NCBI RefSeq assembly: GCF_000282315.2
Contig: NZ_AKJN02000012.1
Span: 1-64,000, forward strand
Reading direction: 5' to 3'
Source: Pseudomonas sp. GM41(2012)
GTDB lineage: Bacteria > Pseudomonadota > Gammaproteobacteria > Pseudomonadales > Pseudomonadaceae
Length of the DNA stretch: 64,000 nucleotides
Shown here: piece after piece, positions 8,394 through 16,485 of the stretch
Numbering within the stretch: position 1 is the first letter of the stretch
How the letters are laid out: every line of letters starts with the position of its first letter
Position numbers and translations under genes: made by a program
Notes under the pieces: model-generated
What the model saw: only the letters and a program-made list of their open reading frames with translations
Databases searched by the model: none
Told to the model about the DNA's origin: nothing

Positions 8394-9382
8394 GGCGTCC
8401 CCCGTTCCTGTCTTGAGGTGGCAAACCGCTCCAGTGCCGGCACGCAGAGGTTCATCAACAGCACGGCAAAGGCGACGCCGTCCGGATAACCTCCCCAGGT
8501 ACGAATCAAGTACGTCAGCAGCCCGACGCCCGCGCCGAACAGCAGTCGCGCGGCGGGGCTTTTTGCGCCGGACACCGGTTCCGTGACGATGAAGAATGCA
8601 CCCAGCATGCTCGCGCCCGTGAGCAGATGAAACAGCGGCGAGCCATGGGAGTCGGAGCCCGAGCCGTTCCAGCACAGCAGGCTGATGACGAACAGACTGG
8701 CCAGCATGCCGACCGGCGCATGCCAGCTGAACACCCGTCGTTGCAGCAGAAACGCGCCACCTGCCAGAAAAGCCAGGTTGACCCATTCCATGCCGCGGCC
8801 GCCGAAATGACCGAACGCCGGGTTAGCGGTAAACAGTTCATCCATGGTCAGGCTTTTGTTGATCCGCAGGCTGTCCAGCGCCGTGGCCTGGACCCAGGCA
8901 TCTGGAGTCTGGTTGAGGCTGAACCCAAACACCTGCTGCAAACCGCCGAGCAGGTCCAGTCCATGGGACGACGGCCAGTGGGTCATCTGTTGGGGAAAGG
9001 TCACCAGCACCAGGGCGAAACCGAGCATTGCCGGGTTGAACGGGTTCTTGCCAACGCCGCCATACAGGTGTTTGCCGAACACCATCGCGAACGCCGCGGC
9101 ACAGACCGTCAGCCACCACGGGCAATAAGGCGGCAAGGCCAGCGCCAACAGCGTCGCGCTGACCAGTGCGCTGCCGTCGCTCAAGGTCGGCTTGAGCGGT
9201 TGCTTGCGCAAGCGCAACACAGCCGCTTCAACGGCCAGTGCGCTAACACCGGTCAGAACCAGGTTGATCAACACGCCCCAGCCATACAGCCAGAAAAACA
9301 TCAGCATCCCCGGCACGGTGGCCAGCAATACCAGCTTCATGGCCTGCTGAAGACGCTCGTCGACCGATTCAAGGGGCGGCAT
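8390..9382 (-). CDS. rnfD: RnfD/RsxD-like membrane flavoprotein subunit
   Basis: Polytopic membrane subunit related to NqrB, about 330 aa. The motif GKHLYGGVGKNPFNPAMLG (about residues 103-121) and the tail RTWGGYPDGVAFAVLLMN are characteristic. The FMN-attachment threonine is kept: DAWVQATALD (Thr167). I prefer the ATG at 9382, because AGGTGG lies 6 nt upstream; ATGs at 9388 and 9409 are alternatives that enlarge the overlap with rnfB. In canonical clusters rnfC lies between rnfB and rnfD; here rnfD overlaps the end of rnfB directly. Confidence 0.9.
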   Translation of the reverse strand: MPPLESVDERLQQAMKLVLLATVPGMLMFFWLYGWGVLINLVLTGVSALAVEAAVLRLRKQPLKPTLSDGSALVSATLLALALPPYCPWWLTVCAAAFAMVFGKHLYGGVGKNPFNPAMLGFALVLVTFPQQMTHWPSSHGLDLLGGLQQVFGFSLNQTPDAWVQATALDSLRINKSLTMDELFTANPAFGHFGGRGMEWVNLAFLAGGAFLLQRRVFSWHAPVGMLASLFVISLLCWNGSGSDSHGSPLFHLLTGASMLGAFFIVTEPVSGAKSPAARLLFGAGVGLLTYLIRTWGGYPDGVAFAVLLMNLCVPALERFATSRQERGTP

Positions 9383-10379
9383 AGGCATCCACCTGACGCT
9401 CGGCTTCATTCACCGCGAGTTCCAGGGCTTCAATCTGCTCAGCCGGCGCTTCGCTGGCTTGGGCTTTCTTGAGTTCGGCGCGGCGCATGGCCAACTGGAT
9501 CTTTGCCCGATTCAGCTGCGCATTTTTCGCCGGAACGACGGGGGCTGCGACTGGCGGTGCAGTGCTTTCCAGTTGCGCCAACGCCTGTTCGGCAGCCTCG
9601 AATTGCTGTTGCAAGACGATCAGTTGCGACTGCTGTTCGAAGGTCGGCGGATGCCCGAACGCCTTGAGTGACTTGTTCAGTTGCGCCCGACTCATCGCCA
9701 GCTCGATCTTGGCCTTTTTCAACGCCGCATCGGCATTGGCTGCCTTCTGTGCGCGGACTCGCTCAAGAGCGGCCTGAACCGGGTCGAGTGTCGCTACCTC
9801 GCTGTGCTGGACGGCGCGCTGGGCCCGGGCCTGACGTTCGGCGATTTTCTGTTCTTCTTCGCGATGCAGGCGAGCATTGCGCTGTTCAAATCTGCGCCGT
9901 GCGTGATCGCGCTTGGCCGCCCGGGCGCGTTGTTCCTCAAGGCTGAACGCCAGGCCGCCGACAATCGGTAGCACCGTGTCCAGCGGCAACGGCCGCATCT
10001 CGATGCAATCCACCGGGCAGGGAGCCACGCACAGGTCGCAACCGGTGCATTCATCGATGATCACCGTGTGCATCAGTTTCGCCGCGCCGACAATGGCATC
10101 CACCGGGCAAGCCTGGATGCACTTGGTGCAACCAATACACTCGGCTTCACGAATATAGGCGATCTGCGCCGGGGCCGAACCGCGACTGACGTCCAGTTCC
10201 AGCACCGGCACTTTCAACAGCTCGGCCAGGGCGGCGATGGTTTCGCTGCCGCCCGGCGGGCACTTGTTGATCGGTTCGCCGCTGGCAATGCCTTCGGCGT
10301 ACGGTTTGCATCCGGGGTGGCCGCACTTGCCGCATTGGGTCTGCGGCAAGAGGGCATCGATGCGTTGAATCAGACTCAT
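9369..10379 (-). CDS. rnfB: RnfB-like ferredoxin subunit fused to an RnfC-like C-terminal tail
   Basis: Iron-sulfur subunit, 336 aa, against about 190 aa for ordinary RnfB. The N-terminal [4Fe-4S] domain has Cys16, 19, 24 and 40 (QCGKCGHPGCKPYAEGI); then two ferredoxin-type clusters follow in CIGCTKCIQACP (81-92) and CTGCDLCVAPCPVDC (111-125). The usual N-terminal membrane helix is absent; the protein starts directly at MSLIQRIDALLPQTQCG. From about residue 150 comes a long charged, alanine-rich helical region (RRRFEQRNARLHREEEQK; ALERVRAQKAA) with two related repeats, KAKIELAMSRAQLNKS and RAKIQLAMRRAELKKA. This region resembles the C-terminal tail I know from RnfC/RsxC, not RnfB. It starts inside the rnfA stop (ATGA overlap). 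Confidence 0.9.
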   Translation of the reverse strand: MSLIQRIDALLPQTQCGKCGHPGCKPYAEGIASGEPINKCPPGGSETIAALAELLKVPVLELDVSRGSAPAQIAYIREAECIGCTKCIQACPVDAIVGAAKLMHTVIIDECTGCDLCVAPCPVDCIEMRPLPLDTVLPIVGGLAFSLEEQRARAAKRDHARRRFEQRNARLHREEEQKIAERQARAQRAVQHSEVATLDPVQAALERVRAQKAANADAALKKAKIELAMSRAQLNKSLKAFGHPPTFEQQSQLIVLQQQFEAAEQALAQLESTAPPVAAPVVPAKNAQLNRAKIQLAMRRAELKKAQASEAPAEQIEALELAVNEAERQVDAYAAP

Positions 10380-10945
10380 GTTTTGATCAGTCCGCTGAAT
10401 CCGAGAAAGGCCACTGCAATCAGTCCTGCGCCGATCAGGTCGATGGGCAGGCCGCGAAAGGGCAGGGGGATATCATTTTCGAGGGTGCGTTGGCGCAAGT
10501 CGCTGAACAGGCTCAATACCATCCAGAATCCCAGCCCGGCGCCTAGGCTCAGGGCCATGGCGTGGAAGAAGCCTTTGTCGTCCTGAACGTTGAGCAGCGT
10601 CAAGCCAAGCACGCCAGCATTGCCCAGCAGCAAGGGCCAGAGGCCATCGAACGCAAATTTTGGAAGTGACCGGGAAAGCACTTTCAGCAGCGGGCCAATC
10701 AGCAGAACGCTTAATGGCAGGAAGACGAAAAGGCGCAGCGACGTCAGCTCCAGCGGGACCAGCAACCAACGGTAGACCGAGTAGCCCAGCGTGCCGACGA
10801 TCAGCATCAAACTCGTGGTCGCAAGGCCCAGCGCGTGGACTTGCCGATGCTCGTTGCCCAGCAGCGGATCGACGCCCAGCGGCCAGTGCAACACGAGGTT
10901 GTTGATCAGGGCAGTGCTGATAAGCGTAAGAAGCAGTTCGGTCAT
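10376..10945 (-). CDS. rnfA: RnfA/RsxA-like membrane subunit without cysteines
   Basis: First gene of the rnf cluster; 189-aa membrane protein with about six hydrophobic segments and the family pattern TALINNLVL near the N-terminus and DIPLPFRGLPIDLI plus AFLGFSGL at the C-terminus. In canonical RnfA two cysteines (LGLCPFMG and TNCAVLG) hold a membrane [2Fe-2S] cluster together with RnfE. Here they read LGVDPLLG (Asp26) and GNAGVLG (Ala110), and the whole protein contains no cysteine. I chose the ATG at 10945 (MTELLLTLIS), which aligns with the family start; the frame is open 10 codons further. Confidence 0.88.
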   Translation of the reverse strand: MTELLLTLISTALINNLVLHWPLGVDPLLGNEHRQVHALGLATTSLMLIVGTLGYSVYRWLLVPLELTSLRLFVFLPLSVLLIGPLLKVLSRSLPKFAFDGLWPLLLGNAGVLGLTLLNVQDDKGFFHAMALSLGAGLGFWMVLSLFSDLRQRTLENDIPLPFRGLPIDLIGAGLIAVAFLGFSGLIKT

Positions 10946-11000
10946 GATCTGTCTACCTGAAGCATCCGTATCCACACATCGTTGGGTTGCTGGGTAAATC

Positions 11001-11037
11001 TGTAGGAGCAGCCTCGTTTCACTCGACAGCTCCTACA
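11001..11037. repeat. Truncated palindromic repeat (family A)
   Basis: A compact hairpin element with ends TGTAGGAGC and GCTCCTACA. The right arm is complete but the left arm has lost most of its length compared with the copies at 14662-14748 and 50958-51045. Confidence 0.75.
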
Positions 11038-11080
11038 AGGTGAGGCTGCAGTTGAGAGATAGTATGGGCCAGACATGAAA

Positions 11081-11113
11081 ATCCCACAGTCGCGCCAGGC
11101 ACGACTGTGGGAT
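11081..11113 (-). terminator. Terminator after metG
   Basis: Perfect stem of at least 10 bp (11083-11092 with 11102-11111), 9-nt loop, followed on the minus strand by ATTTTC. It lies just beyond the metG stop codon. Confidence 0.8.
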
Positions 11114-11130
11114 CGGTTTACTGCAGAACC

Positions 11131-13182
11131 TTACTTGATGCGCTGACCTGGCTTGGCGCCGCTGTCAGGGCTGAGCAGGTAGATTTCTTCACCGCCAGGG
11201 CCGGCCGCCATCACCATGCCTTCGGAGATACCGAACTTCATTTTCCGTGGCTTGAGGTTGGCGATCATCATGGTCAGGCGACCATTGAGCTTGGACGGGT
11301 CCGGATAAGCGCTCTTGATCCCGGAGAACACGTTGCGTTGCTCGTCACCGATGTCCAGGGTCAGGCGCAGCAGTTTGTCGGCGCCTTCCACGTGCTCGGC
11401 CTTGAGGATCAGTGCGACGCGCAGGTCGACAGCAGCAAAGGCATCGAACTCGATTTCCGGCGACAGCGGATCCTTGGCCAGTTCGCCATTGCCGGCAGGC
11501 GCAGCGTCGCCGGTGTCGGTAGCGCTGGCGGTCAGGTCTTCTTTCGAGGCGTCGCTCATGGCTTGCACTTTTACCGGGTCGATACGGGTCATCAACGGTT
11601 TGAACTCGTTCAACTGATGGTTGCTGAGCAAGGTCGCGTGATCGTTCCAGGTCAGCGGCGCGACGTTCAGGAACGCCTCGGCGTCGGCGGCCAGCAGCGG
11701 CAGCACCGGCTTGAGGAAGATCACCAGATGGCGGAACAGGTTGACGCCCAAGGCGCAGATGGCCTGGACTTCGTCTTGCTTGCCTTCCTGTTTGTTCAGC
11801 GACCACGGCGCCTTGTCGGCGATCCAGGCATTGGCACGGTCGGCCAGGCCCATGATCTCGCGCATGGCGCGGGCGAAGTCGCGAGCCTCGTAGGCTTCGG
11901 CGATGCTCGGCGCAGCGGCGAGGAAGGCTTCGGTCAGTTCCGGCGCGGCATTGCCCGCCACCAGTACACCGGCGTTGCCTTTGTGGATGAAACCGGCGCA
12001 ACGGCTGGCAATATTGACGACTTTGCCGACCAGGTCGGAGTTGACCTTCTGCACGAAGTCTTCGAGGTTCAGGTCCAGGTCATCGACGCCACGGCTCAGC
12101 TTCGCCGCGTAGTAGTAGCGCAGGTATTCCGGCGACAGGTGGTCGAGATAGGTCCGGGCCTTGATGAAGGTACCGCGGGATTTGGACATTTTCTGACCGT
12201 TGACGGTCAGGTAGCCGTGTACGTTGATACCGGTCGGTTTACGGAAACCGGCGCCTTCGAGCATGGCTGGCCAGAACAGGGCGTGGAAGTTGACGATGTC
12301 CTTGCCGATGAAATGGTACAGCTCGGCGGTGGAATCCTTGCCCCAGAACGCATCGAAATCAAGTGTAGGCGTGCGGTCGCAGAGGTTCTTGAAGCTGGCC
12401 ATGTAGCCGATCGGTGCGTCGAGCCAGACGTAGAAGTACTTGCCTGGCTCGTCGGGGATTTCGAAACCGAAGTACGGCGCATCGCGGGAGATGTCCCACT
12501 GTTGCAGGCCGGCGTCCAGCCATTCGGCGATTTTGTTCGCCACGGCTTCTTGCAGGGTGCCACTGCGGGTCCAGGCTTGCAGCATTTCCTGGAAGTCCGG
12601 CAGCTTGAAGAAGAAGTGCTGGGAATCCTTGAGCACCGGAGTGGCGCCAGAGATCGCCGACTTCGGATCCTTCAGATCAGTCGGGGCGTAGGTCGCACCA
12701 CATTTTTCGCAGTTGTCGCCGTATTGGTCTTCGGTGCCGCATTTCGGGCAGGTGCCCTTGATGAAGCGGTCGGCCAGGAACATTTTCTTTTCCGGGTCGA
12801 AGTACTGAGTGATCGAGCGCGTGGCAATGTGCCCGGCGTCGCGCAGCTTCAGGTAGATCTGGCTCGACAGCTCACGGTTTTCTTCGGCGTGAGTGGAGTG
12901 GAAGTTGTCGAAGTCCACCAGGAACTCGGCAAAGTCGGCGCTGTGTTCAGCCTGGACGTTGGCGATCAGTTGTTCCGGGGTGATGCCTTCCTTTTCCGCG
13001 CGCAGCATGATGGCCGAACCGTGGGCGTCGTCGGCGCAGACATAAATGCATTGATTGCCGCGGTGCTTCTGGAAGCGCACCCACATATCGGTCTGGATGT
13101 ATTCCAGCATGTGGCCAAGATGGATCGAACCATTGGCATAGGGCAGGGCGCTGGTGACGAGGATCTTGCGTGGCTCGGACAT
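11131..13182 (-). CDS. metG: Methionyl-tRNA synthetase
   Basis: Class I aminoacyl-tRNA synthetase that charges tRNA-Met. Seen: the HIGH-type motif HLGHM (residues 21-25), a zinc knuckle with Cys145, 148, 158 and 161, the KMSKSRG loop (331-337), and an appended C-terminal OB-fold tRNA-binding domain (about 575-683, with VDLRVALIL and GLVMAAGP-like residues MVMAAGPGG) that supports dimerisation. The length of 683 aa matches the long gammaproteobacterial form. It is monocistronic and divergent from apbC, from which it is separated by a large inverted repeat. Confidence 0.97.
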   Translation of the reverse strand: MSEPRKILVTSALPYANGSIHLGHMLEYIQTDMWVRFQKHRGNQCIYVCADDAHGSAIMLRAEKEGITPEQLIANVQAEHSADFAEFLVDFDNFHSTHAEENRELSSQIYLKLRDAGHIATRSITQYFDPEKKMFLADRFIKGTCPKCGTEDQYGDNCEKCGATYAPTDLKDPKSAISGATPVLKDSQHFFFKLPDFQEMLQAWTRSGTLQEAVANKIAEWLDAGLQQWDISRDAPYFGFEIPDEPGKYFYVWLDAPIGYMASFKNLCDRTPTLDFDAFWGKDSTAELYHFIGKDIVNFHALFWPAMLEGAGFRKPTGINVHGYLTVNGQKMSKSRGTFIKARTYLDHLSPEYLRYYYAAKLSRGVDDLDLNLEDFVQKVNSDLVGKVVNIASRCAGFIHKGNAGVLVAGNAAPELTEAFLAAAPSIAEAYEARDFARAMREIMGLADRANAWIADKAPWSLNKQEGKQDEVQAICALGVNLFRHLVIFLKPVLPLLAADAEAFLNVAPLTWNDHATLLSNHQLNEFKPLMTRIDPVKVQAMSDASKEDLTASATDTGDAAPAGNGELAKDPLSPEIEFDAFAAVDLRVALILKAEHVEGADKLLRLTLDIGDEQRNVFSGIKSAYPDPSKLNGRLTMMIANLKPRKMKFGISEGMVMAAGPGGEEIYLLSPDSGAKPGQRIK

Positions 13183-13548
13183 GGGGCTCGGCTACTTGAT
13201 GAAACGGAGGTCGGCCACTATAAAGCGCCAGCGCATATTTTTCACCCCCGCGGCCCAAGGGCTTGTTGTTACAAACGTGCTTTTGTGGGAGGGGATTTAT
13301 CTGTGGCGAGGGGATTTATCCCCGTTCGACTGCGCAGCAGTCGTAAAACCATCGAACACAATGTGCCGATATGCCGATGTAGACCATTTTTGGGGCGGCT
13401 TCGCCACCCAACGGGGATAAATCCCCTCGCCACAGATAAGTCCCCTCACCACAGGCAAGCTCTCCAGCCACAGTAATCTGTTCGCCACAAATGTGTGTCC
13501 GGCGTAGGATACCTGCCTGATTTTCCAGTCTTGCTATCGGAGTTGCCC
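13183..13548. other. Intergenic region between metG and apbC
   Basis: This 366-nt gap holds the divergent promoters (not individually resolved) and a large inverted repeat at 13297-13439. A further partial copy of the GGGGATTTATC-type arm follows at about 13440-13456. No gene is seen. Confidence 0.7.
13297..13439. repeat. Large inverted repeat (family D)
   Basis: Perfect 30-nt arms (13297-13326 and 13410-13439) containing TGTGGCGAGGGGATTTATCC enclose an 83-nt spacer. The spacer carries a small hairpin, GACTGCGCAGCAGTC. Smaller members of the same family are at 44580-44608 and 51998-52027. Confidence 0.9.
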
Positions 13549-14643
13549 ATGAGCGCCGTCAATCGCGCAGCGGTGGAAGCCGTCCTTCGCCAATACACCG
13601 ACCCTTATTTGAACCAGGACCCGGTCAGCGCCGGGTGCGTACGCGGCATCGACATTCAGGGGGATCGCGTCAGCGTCCAGTTGGAGCTGGGTTACGCCGC
13701 CGGCCTGTTCAAGAGTGGCTGGGCGCAGTTGCTGCAAATGGCCATTGAAGGGCTGGACGGCGTGACCATCGCGCACGTCGAGATCACCAGTGTCATTGCC
13801 GCGCACAAGGCTCAAGCGCAGATCCCGGGGCTGGCCAACGTCAAGAACGTGGTGGCCGTGGCGTCCGGCAAGGGCGGTGTGGGCAAATCAACCACCGCCG
13901 CCAACCTGGCGTTGGCCCTGGCCCGCGAAGGCGCCAAGGTCGGGATTCTCGACGCGGACATTTACGGACCGAGCCAGGGCATCATGTTCGGCATCCCCGA
14001 AGGCACCCGACCCCAGGTCAAGGATCAGAAGTGGTTTATTCCGATCGAGTCCCATGGTGTCGAAGTCATGTCCATGGCGTTCCTGACCGATGACAACACG
14101 CCGATGGTCTGGCGTGGACCGATGGTTTCCGGCGCCTTGTTGCAACTGGTCACTCAAACCGCCTGGGACGATCTGGACTATCTGGTCATCGACATGCCAC
14201 CGGGCACCGGCGACATCCAGCTGACCCTGGCGCAGAAAGTCCCGGTGGCCGGCGCGGTGATCGTTACCACGCCGCAAGATCTGGCATTGCTGGACGCACG
14301 CAAGGGCGTGGAGATGTTCCGCAAGGTCAACATCCCGGTGCTGGGCGTGGTGGAAAACATGGCCGTGCACATTTGCTCCAACTGCGGGCATGCCGAGCAT
14401 CTGTTCGGTGAGGGCGGTGGTGTGAAGCTGGCCAACCAGTACGGCGTCGAGCTGCTGGCTTCGTTGCCGCTGGCGATGGCCATCCGCGAACAGGCCGACG
14501 GCGGCAAGCCAACGGTGATCGCCGAGCCTGACAGCCCGATTGCAATGGTTTACCAGGAACTGGCCCGTCATGTCGGCGCGCGGATCGTGTTGCAGGAAGC
14601 GGCGACACCGGCGATGCCGAACATCACCATCAGCGACGATTGA
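13549..14643 (+). CDS. apbC: Iron-sulfur cluster carrier protein ApbC/Mrp
   Basis: P-loop scaffold/carrier of the Mrp/NBP35 family that binds and transfers [4Fe-4S] clusters to apo-proteins; cytoplasmic dimer. An N-terminal MIP18-type domain (about residues 5-85) is followed by the deviant Walker A GKGGVGKST (about 107-115), DADIYGPSQG, and the cluster-binding CxxC in HICSNCGH (about 281-288). I start at the ATG at 13549 (MSAVNRAAVEAVL), giving 364 aa. In many proteobacteria apbC lies next to metG, as here, transcribed divergently. Confidence 0.95.
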   Translation: MSAVNRAAVEAVLRQYTDPYLNQDPVSAGCVRGIDIQGDRVSVQLELGYAAGLFKSGWAQLLQMAIEGLDGVTIAHVEITSVIAAHKAQAQIPGLANVKNVVAVASGKGGVGKSTTAANLALALAREGAKVGILDADIYGPSQGIMFGIPEGTRPQVKDQKWFIPIESHGVEVMSMAFLTDDNTPMVWRGPMVSGALLQLVTQTAWDDLDYLVIDMPPGTGDIQLTLAQKVPVAGAVIVTTPQDLALLDARKGVEMFRKVNIPVLGVVENMAVHICSNCGHAEHLFGEGGGVKLANQYGVELLASLPLAMAIREQADGGKPTVIAEPDSPIAMVYQELARHVGARIVLQEAATPAMPNITISDD

Positions 14644-14661
14644 TCTGAGTCGACTGTTAAA

Positions 14662-14748
14662 AGATCGCAGCCTCGTTTCACTCGACAGCTCCTACAGGGG
14701 AATGCATAAGCCATGTAGGAGCTGTCGAGTGAAACGAGGCTGCGATCT
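14662..14748. repeat. Inverted repeat (family A)
   Basis: Perfect 35-nt arms (14662-14696 and 14714-14748) with CCTCGTTTCACTCGACAGCT in the left arm. They are separated by 17 nt, between the convergent apbC and SDR genes, where the structure could also stop transcription. Confidence 0.9.
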
Positions 14749-14760
14749 CTTGATCTTGCT

Positions 14761-15519
14761 TTAGATCCGCAACCCGCCATCCAGCTCCAGAATCCGACCG
14801 CTGATGTAGTCGTTCTCGAAGATGTACGCCGCCGAATGGGCAATCTCTTCAGGCGTGCCCATGCGCTTGAGTGGAATCACGGACGTTATCTTCTCCAGCG
14901 CTTCAGGCTTCATGCTCAGCGTCATTTCGGTTTCGATAAAGCCCGGTGCAATGCCCGCCACACGAATACCGTAGCGTGCCAATTCCTTCGCCCAGGTCAC
15001 GGTCATCGCGGCGACACCGGCCTTGGCGGCGGAGTAATTGGTCTGGCCGGCGTTGCCAGCACGGGAGATCGACGAGATATTAATGATCGTGCCGCTGTTG
15101 TTCAGCTCGATCATTTTGGCCGCGACTTCACGCGTGCACAGGAATACGCCGGTCAGATTGACGTCGATGACCGACTGCCACTGGGCCAGACTCATCTTGG
15201 TCATCTCGCCGTCCTTGACCTTGATGAGCAAGCCATCGCGCAGGATCCCGGCGTTGTTGATCAGGCCATGGATCGCACCGAAGTCCTCGGCCACCTGGGC
15301 GGCCATATGGGTCACTTGCTCTTCATTGGCGACATTGCACAGATAAGCGCGAGCCTCGACGCCTTTAGCCTTGCAAGCGGCGACGGTGTCGTCGAGCTTT
15401 TCCTGGTTCAGGTCCACCAGCGCCAGCTTCGCGCCTTTACCGGCGAAATACTCGGCCATGGAACGCCCTAAACCCTGGCAACCGCCGGTGATAATGATTA
15501 CTTTGTCAGTGAGTTGCAT
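14761..15519 (-). CDS. Short-chain dehydrogenase/reductase (FabG-like)
   Basis: Classical SDR of 252 aa with the nucleotide-binding TGGCQGLG (about residues 10-17), the NNAG motif in LINNAGIL, and a Ser-Tyr-Lys active site (ISSISRAG; YSAAKAG at about 153-159). It resembles FabG-type 3-ketoacyl reductases, but it is not in a fatty-acid gene cluster, so the substrate is open. The start at 15519 (MQLTDKV) is preferred over 15525. I remember its neighbour order (SDR, HugZ-like, fxsA, groES) from PAO1 PA4389-PA4386. It is divergent from the HugZ-like gene. Confidence 0.93.
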   Translation of the reverse strand: MQLTDKVIIITGGCQGLGRSMAEYFAGKGAKLALVDLNQEKLDDTVAACKAKGVEARAYLCNVANEEQVTHMAAQVAEDFGAIHGLINNAGILRDGLLIKVKDGEMTKMSLAQWQSVIDVNLTGVFLCTREVAAKMIELNNSGTIINISSISRAGNAGQTNYSAAKAGVAAMTVTWAKELARYGIRVAGIAPGFIETEMTLSMKPEALEKITSVIPLKRMGTPEEIAHSAAYIFENDYISGRILELDGGLRI

Positions 15520-15687
15520 TCGCATGCCCCCAATAGCAGGTCAGAGGAGTGGTTTCCTTTTAGAGAGTAGCCTCTCGATCTGCACCTGATGGCCTGGCTG
15601 CACATGAGAACTGCCCCGATGGCGTACTGGAACTTATTCCCAGGCGCCTGTCCGTTTTTATGACGGATTCTAATAAGGAGTCATAAA

Positions 15688-16419
15688 TTGAGCGTTGAAG
15701 CGGCCAAGAATGCCCGAGAATTGCTTCTCAAGGAATACCGTGGAGTGCTCTCGACGCACTCCAAGGCGATGCCCGGTTTCCCGTTTGGCTCCGTGGTTCC
15801 GTACTGTCTGGACGAACAGGGTTGGCCGCTGATCCTTATCAGCCGCATCGCCCAGCACACACATAACCTGCAGAAGGATCCAAAATGCTCACTGTTTGTG
15901 GGTGAGCGCGGGGCCGAAGATGTGCAAGCCGTTGGTCGCCTGACCTACCTCGCCGAAGCAGAAAAGCTCGAGGACGAGTCAGCCATTGAAGCGGCGGCTG
16001 AGCGTTACTACCGCTATTTCCCGGATTCGCAGAGCTACCACAAGGCCCACGATTTCGATTTCTGGGTGCTCAAACCGGTACGTCACCGTTACATCGGCGG
16101 CTTCGGTGCGATTCACTGGGTCGATCAGTTAACGCTGGCCAACCCGTTCGCCGGCAAAGCCGAAGCGAGCATGGTCGAGCACATGAATGCCGATCACGCC
16201 AAAGCCATCGCCCATTACGTCGAACTGGCGGGCCTGCCGAAAACCGAGCCGGCGCAACTGGCGGGTATCGACACCGAAGGCATGCACCTGCGCATTGGTC
16301 AGGGGCTCTATTGGTTGCGGTTTCAAGCGCCGTGTAATACGCCGACACAAGTGCGCGAAGCCTTGGTTTTCCTGGCTCACGCCGAACATTGGCCGAAAAA
16401 TGAAGTGGCCGACGCTTGA
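15688..16419 (+). CDS. HugZ-like flavin/haem-binding split-barrel protein
   Basis: A 243-aa protein of the pyridoxamine-phosphate-oxidase-like split-barrel superfamily with a C-terminal DUF2470-type domain, the arrangement of HugZ/HutZ haem-utilisation proteins. The N-terminal part (about residues 8-150) has HSKAMPGFPFGSVVPYCLD and the C-terminal part (about 160-235) has MVEHMNADHAKAI. A role in haem handling is an inference from family. It starts at TTG, supported by AAGGAG 7 nt upstream; no nearer ATG is available in frame. It lies upstream of fxsA on the same strand. Confidence 0.88.
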   Translation: MSVEAAKNARELLLKEYRGVLSTHSKAMPGFPFGSVVPYCLDEQGWPLILISRIAQHTHNLQKDPKCSLFVGERGAEDVQAVGRLTYLAEAEKLEDESAIEAAAERYYRYFPDSQSYHKAHDFDFWVLKPVRHRYIGGFGAIHWVDQLTLANPFAGKAEASMVEHMNADHAKAIAHYVELAGLPKTEPAQLAGIDTEGMHLRIGQGLYWLRFQAPCNTPTQVREALVFLAHAEHWPKNEVADA

Positions 16420-16485
16420 ATTCACGAATCGGCGACGTCATCTAGGGAAGACTGGCAAGGCATTCTTGCGTTGAGGAACCATTTG

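Noticed and set aside
11107..13476. A 789-codon open frame on the + strand opposite metG
   Set aside because: Antisense to an unmistakable methionyl-tRNA synthetase; composition shadow without a ribosome-binding site.
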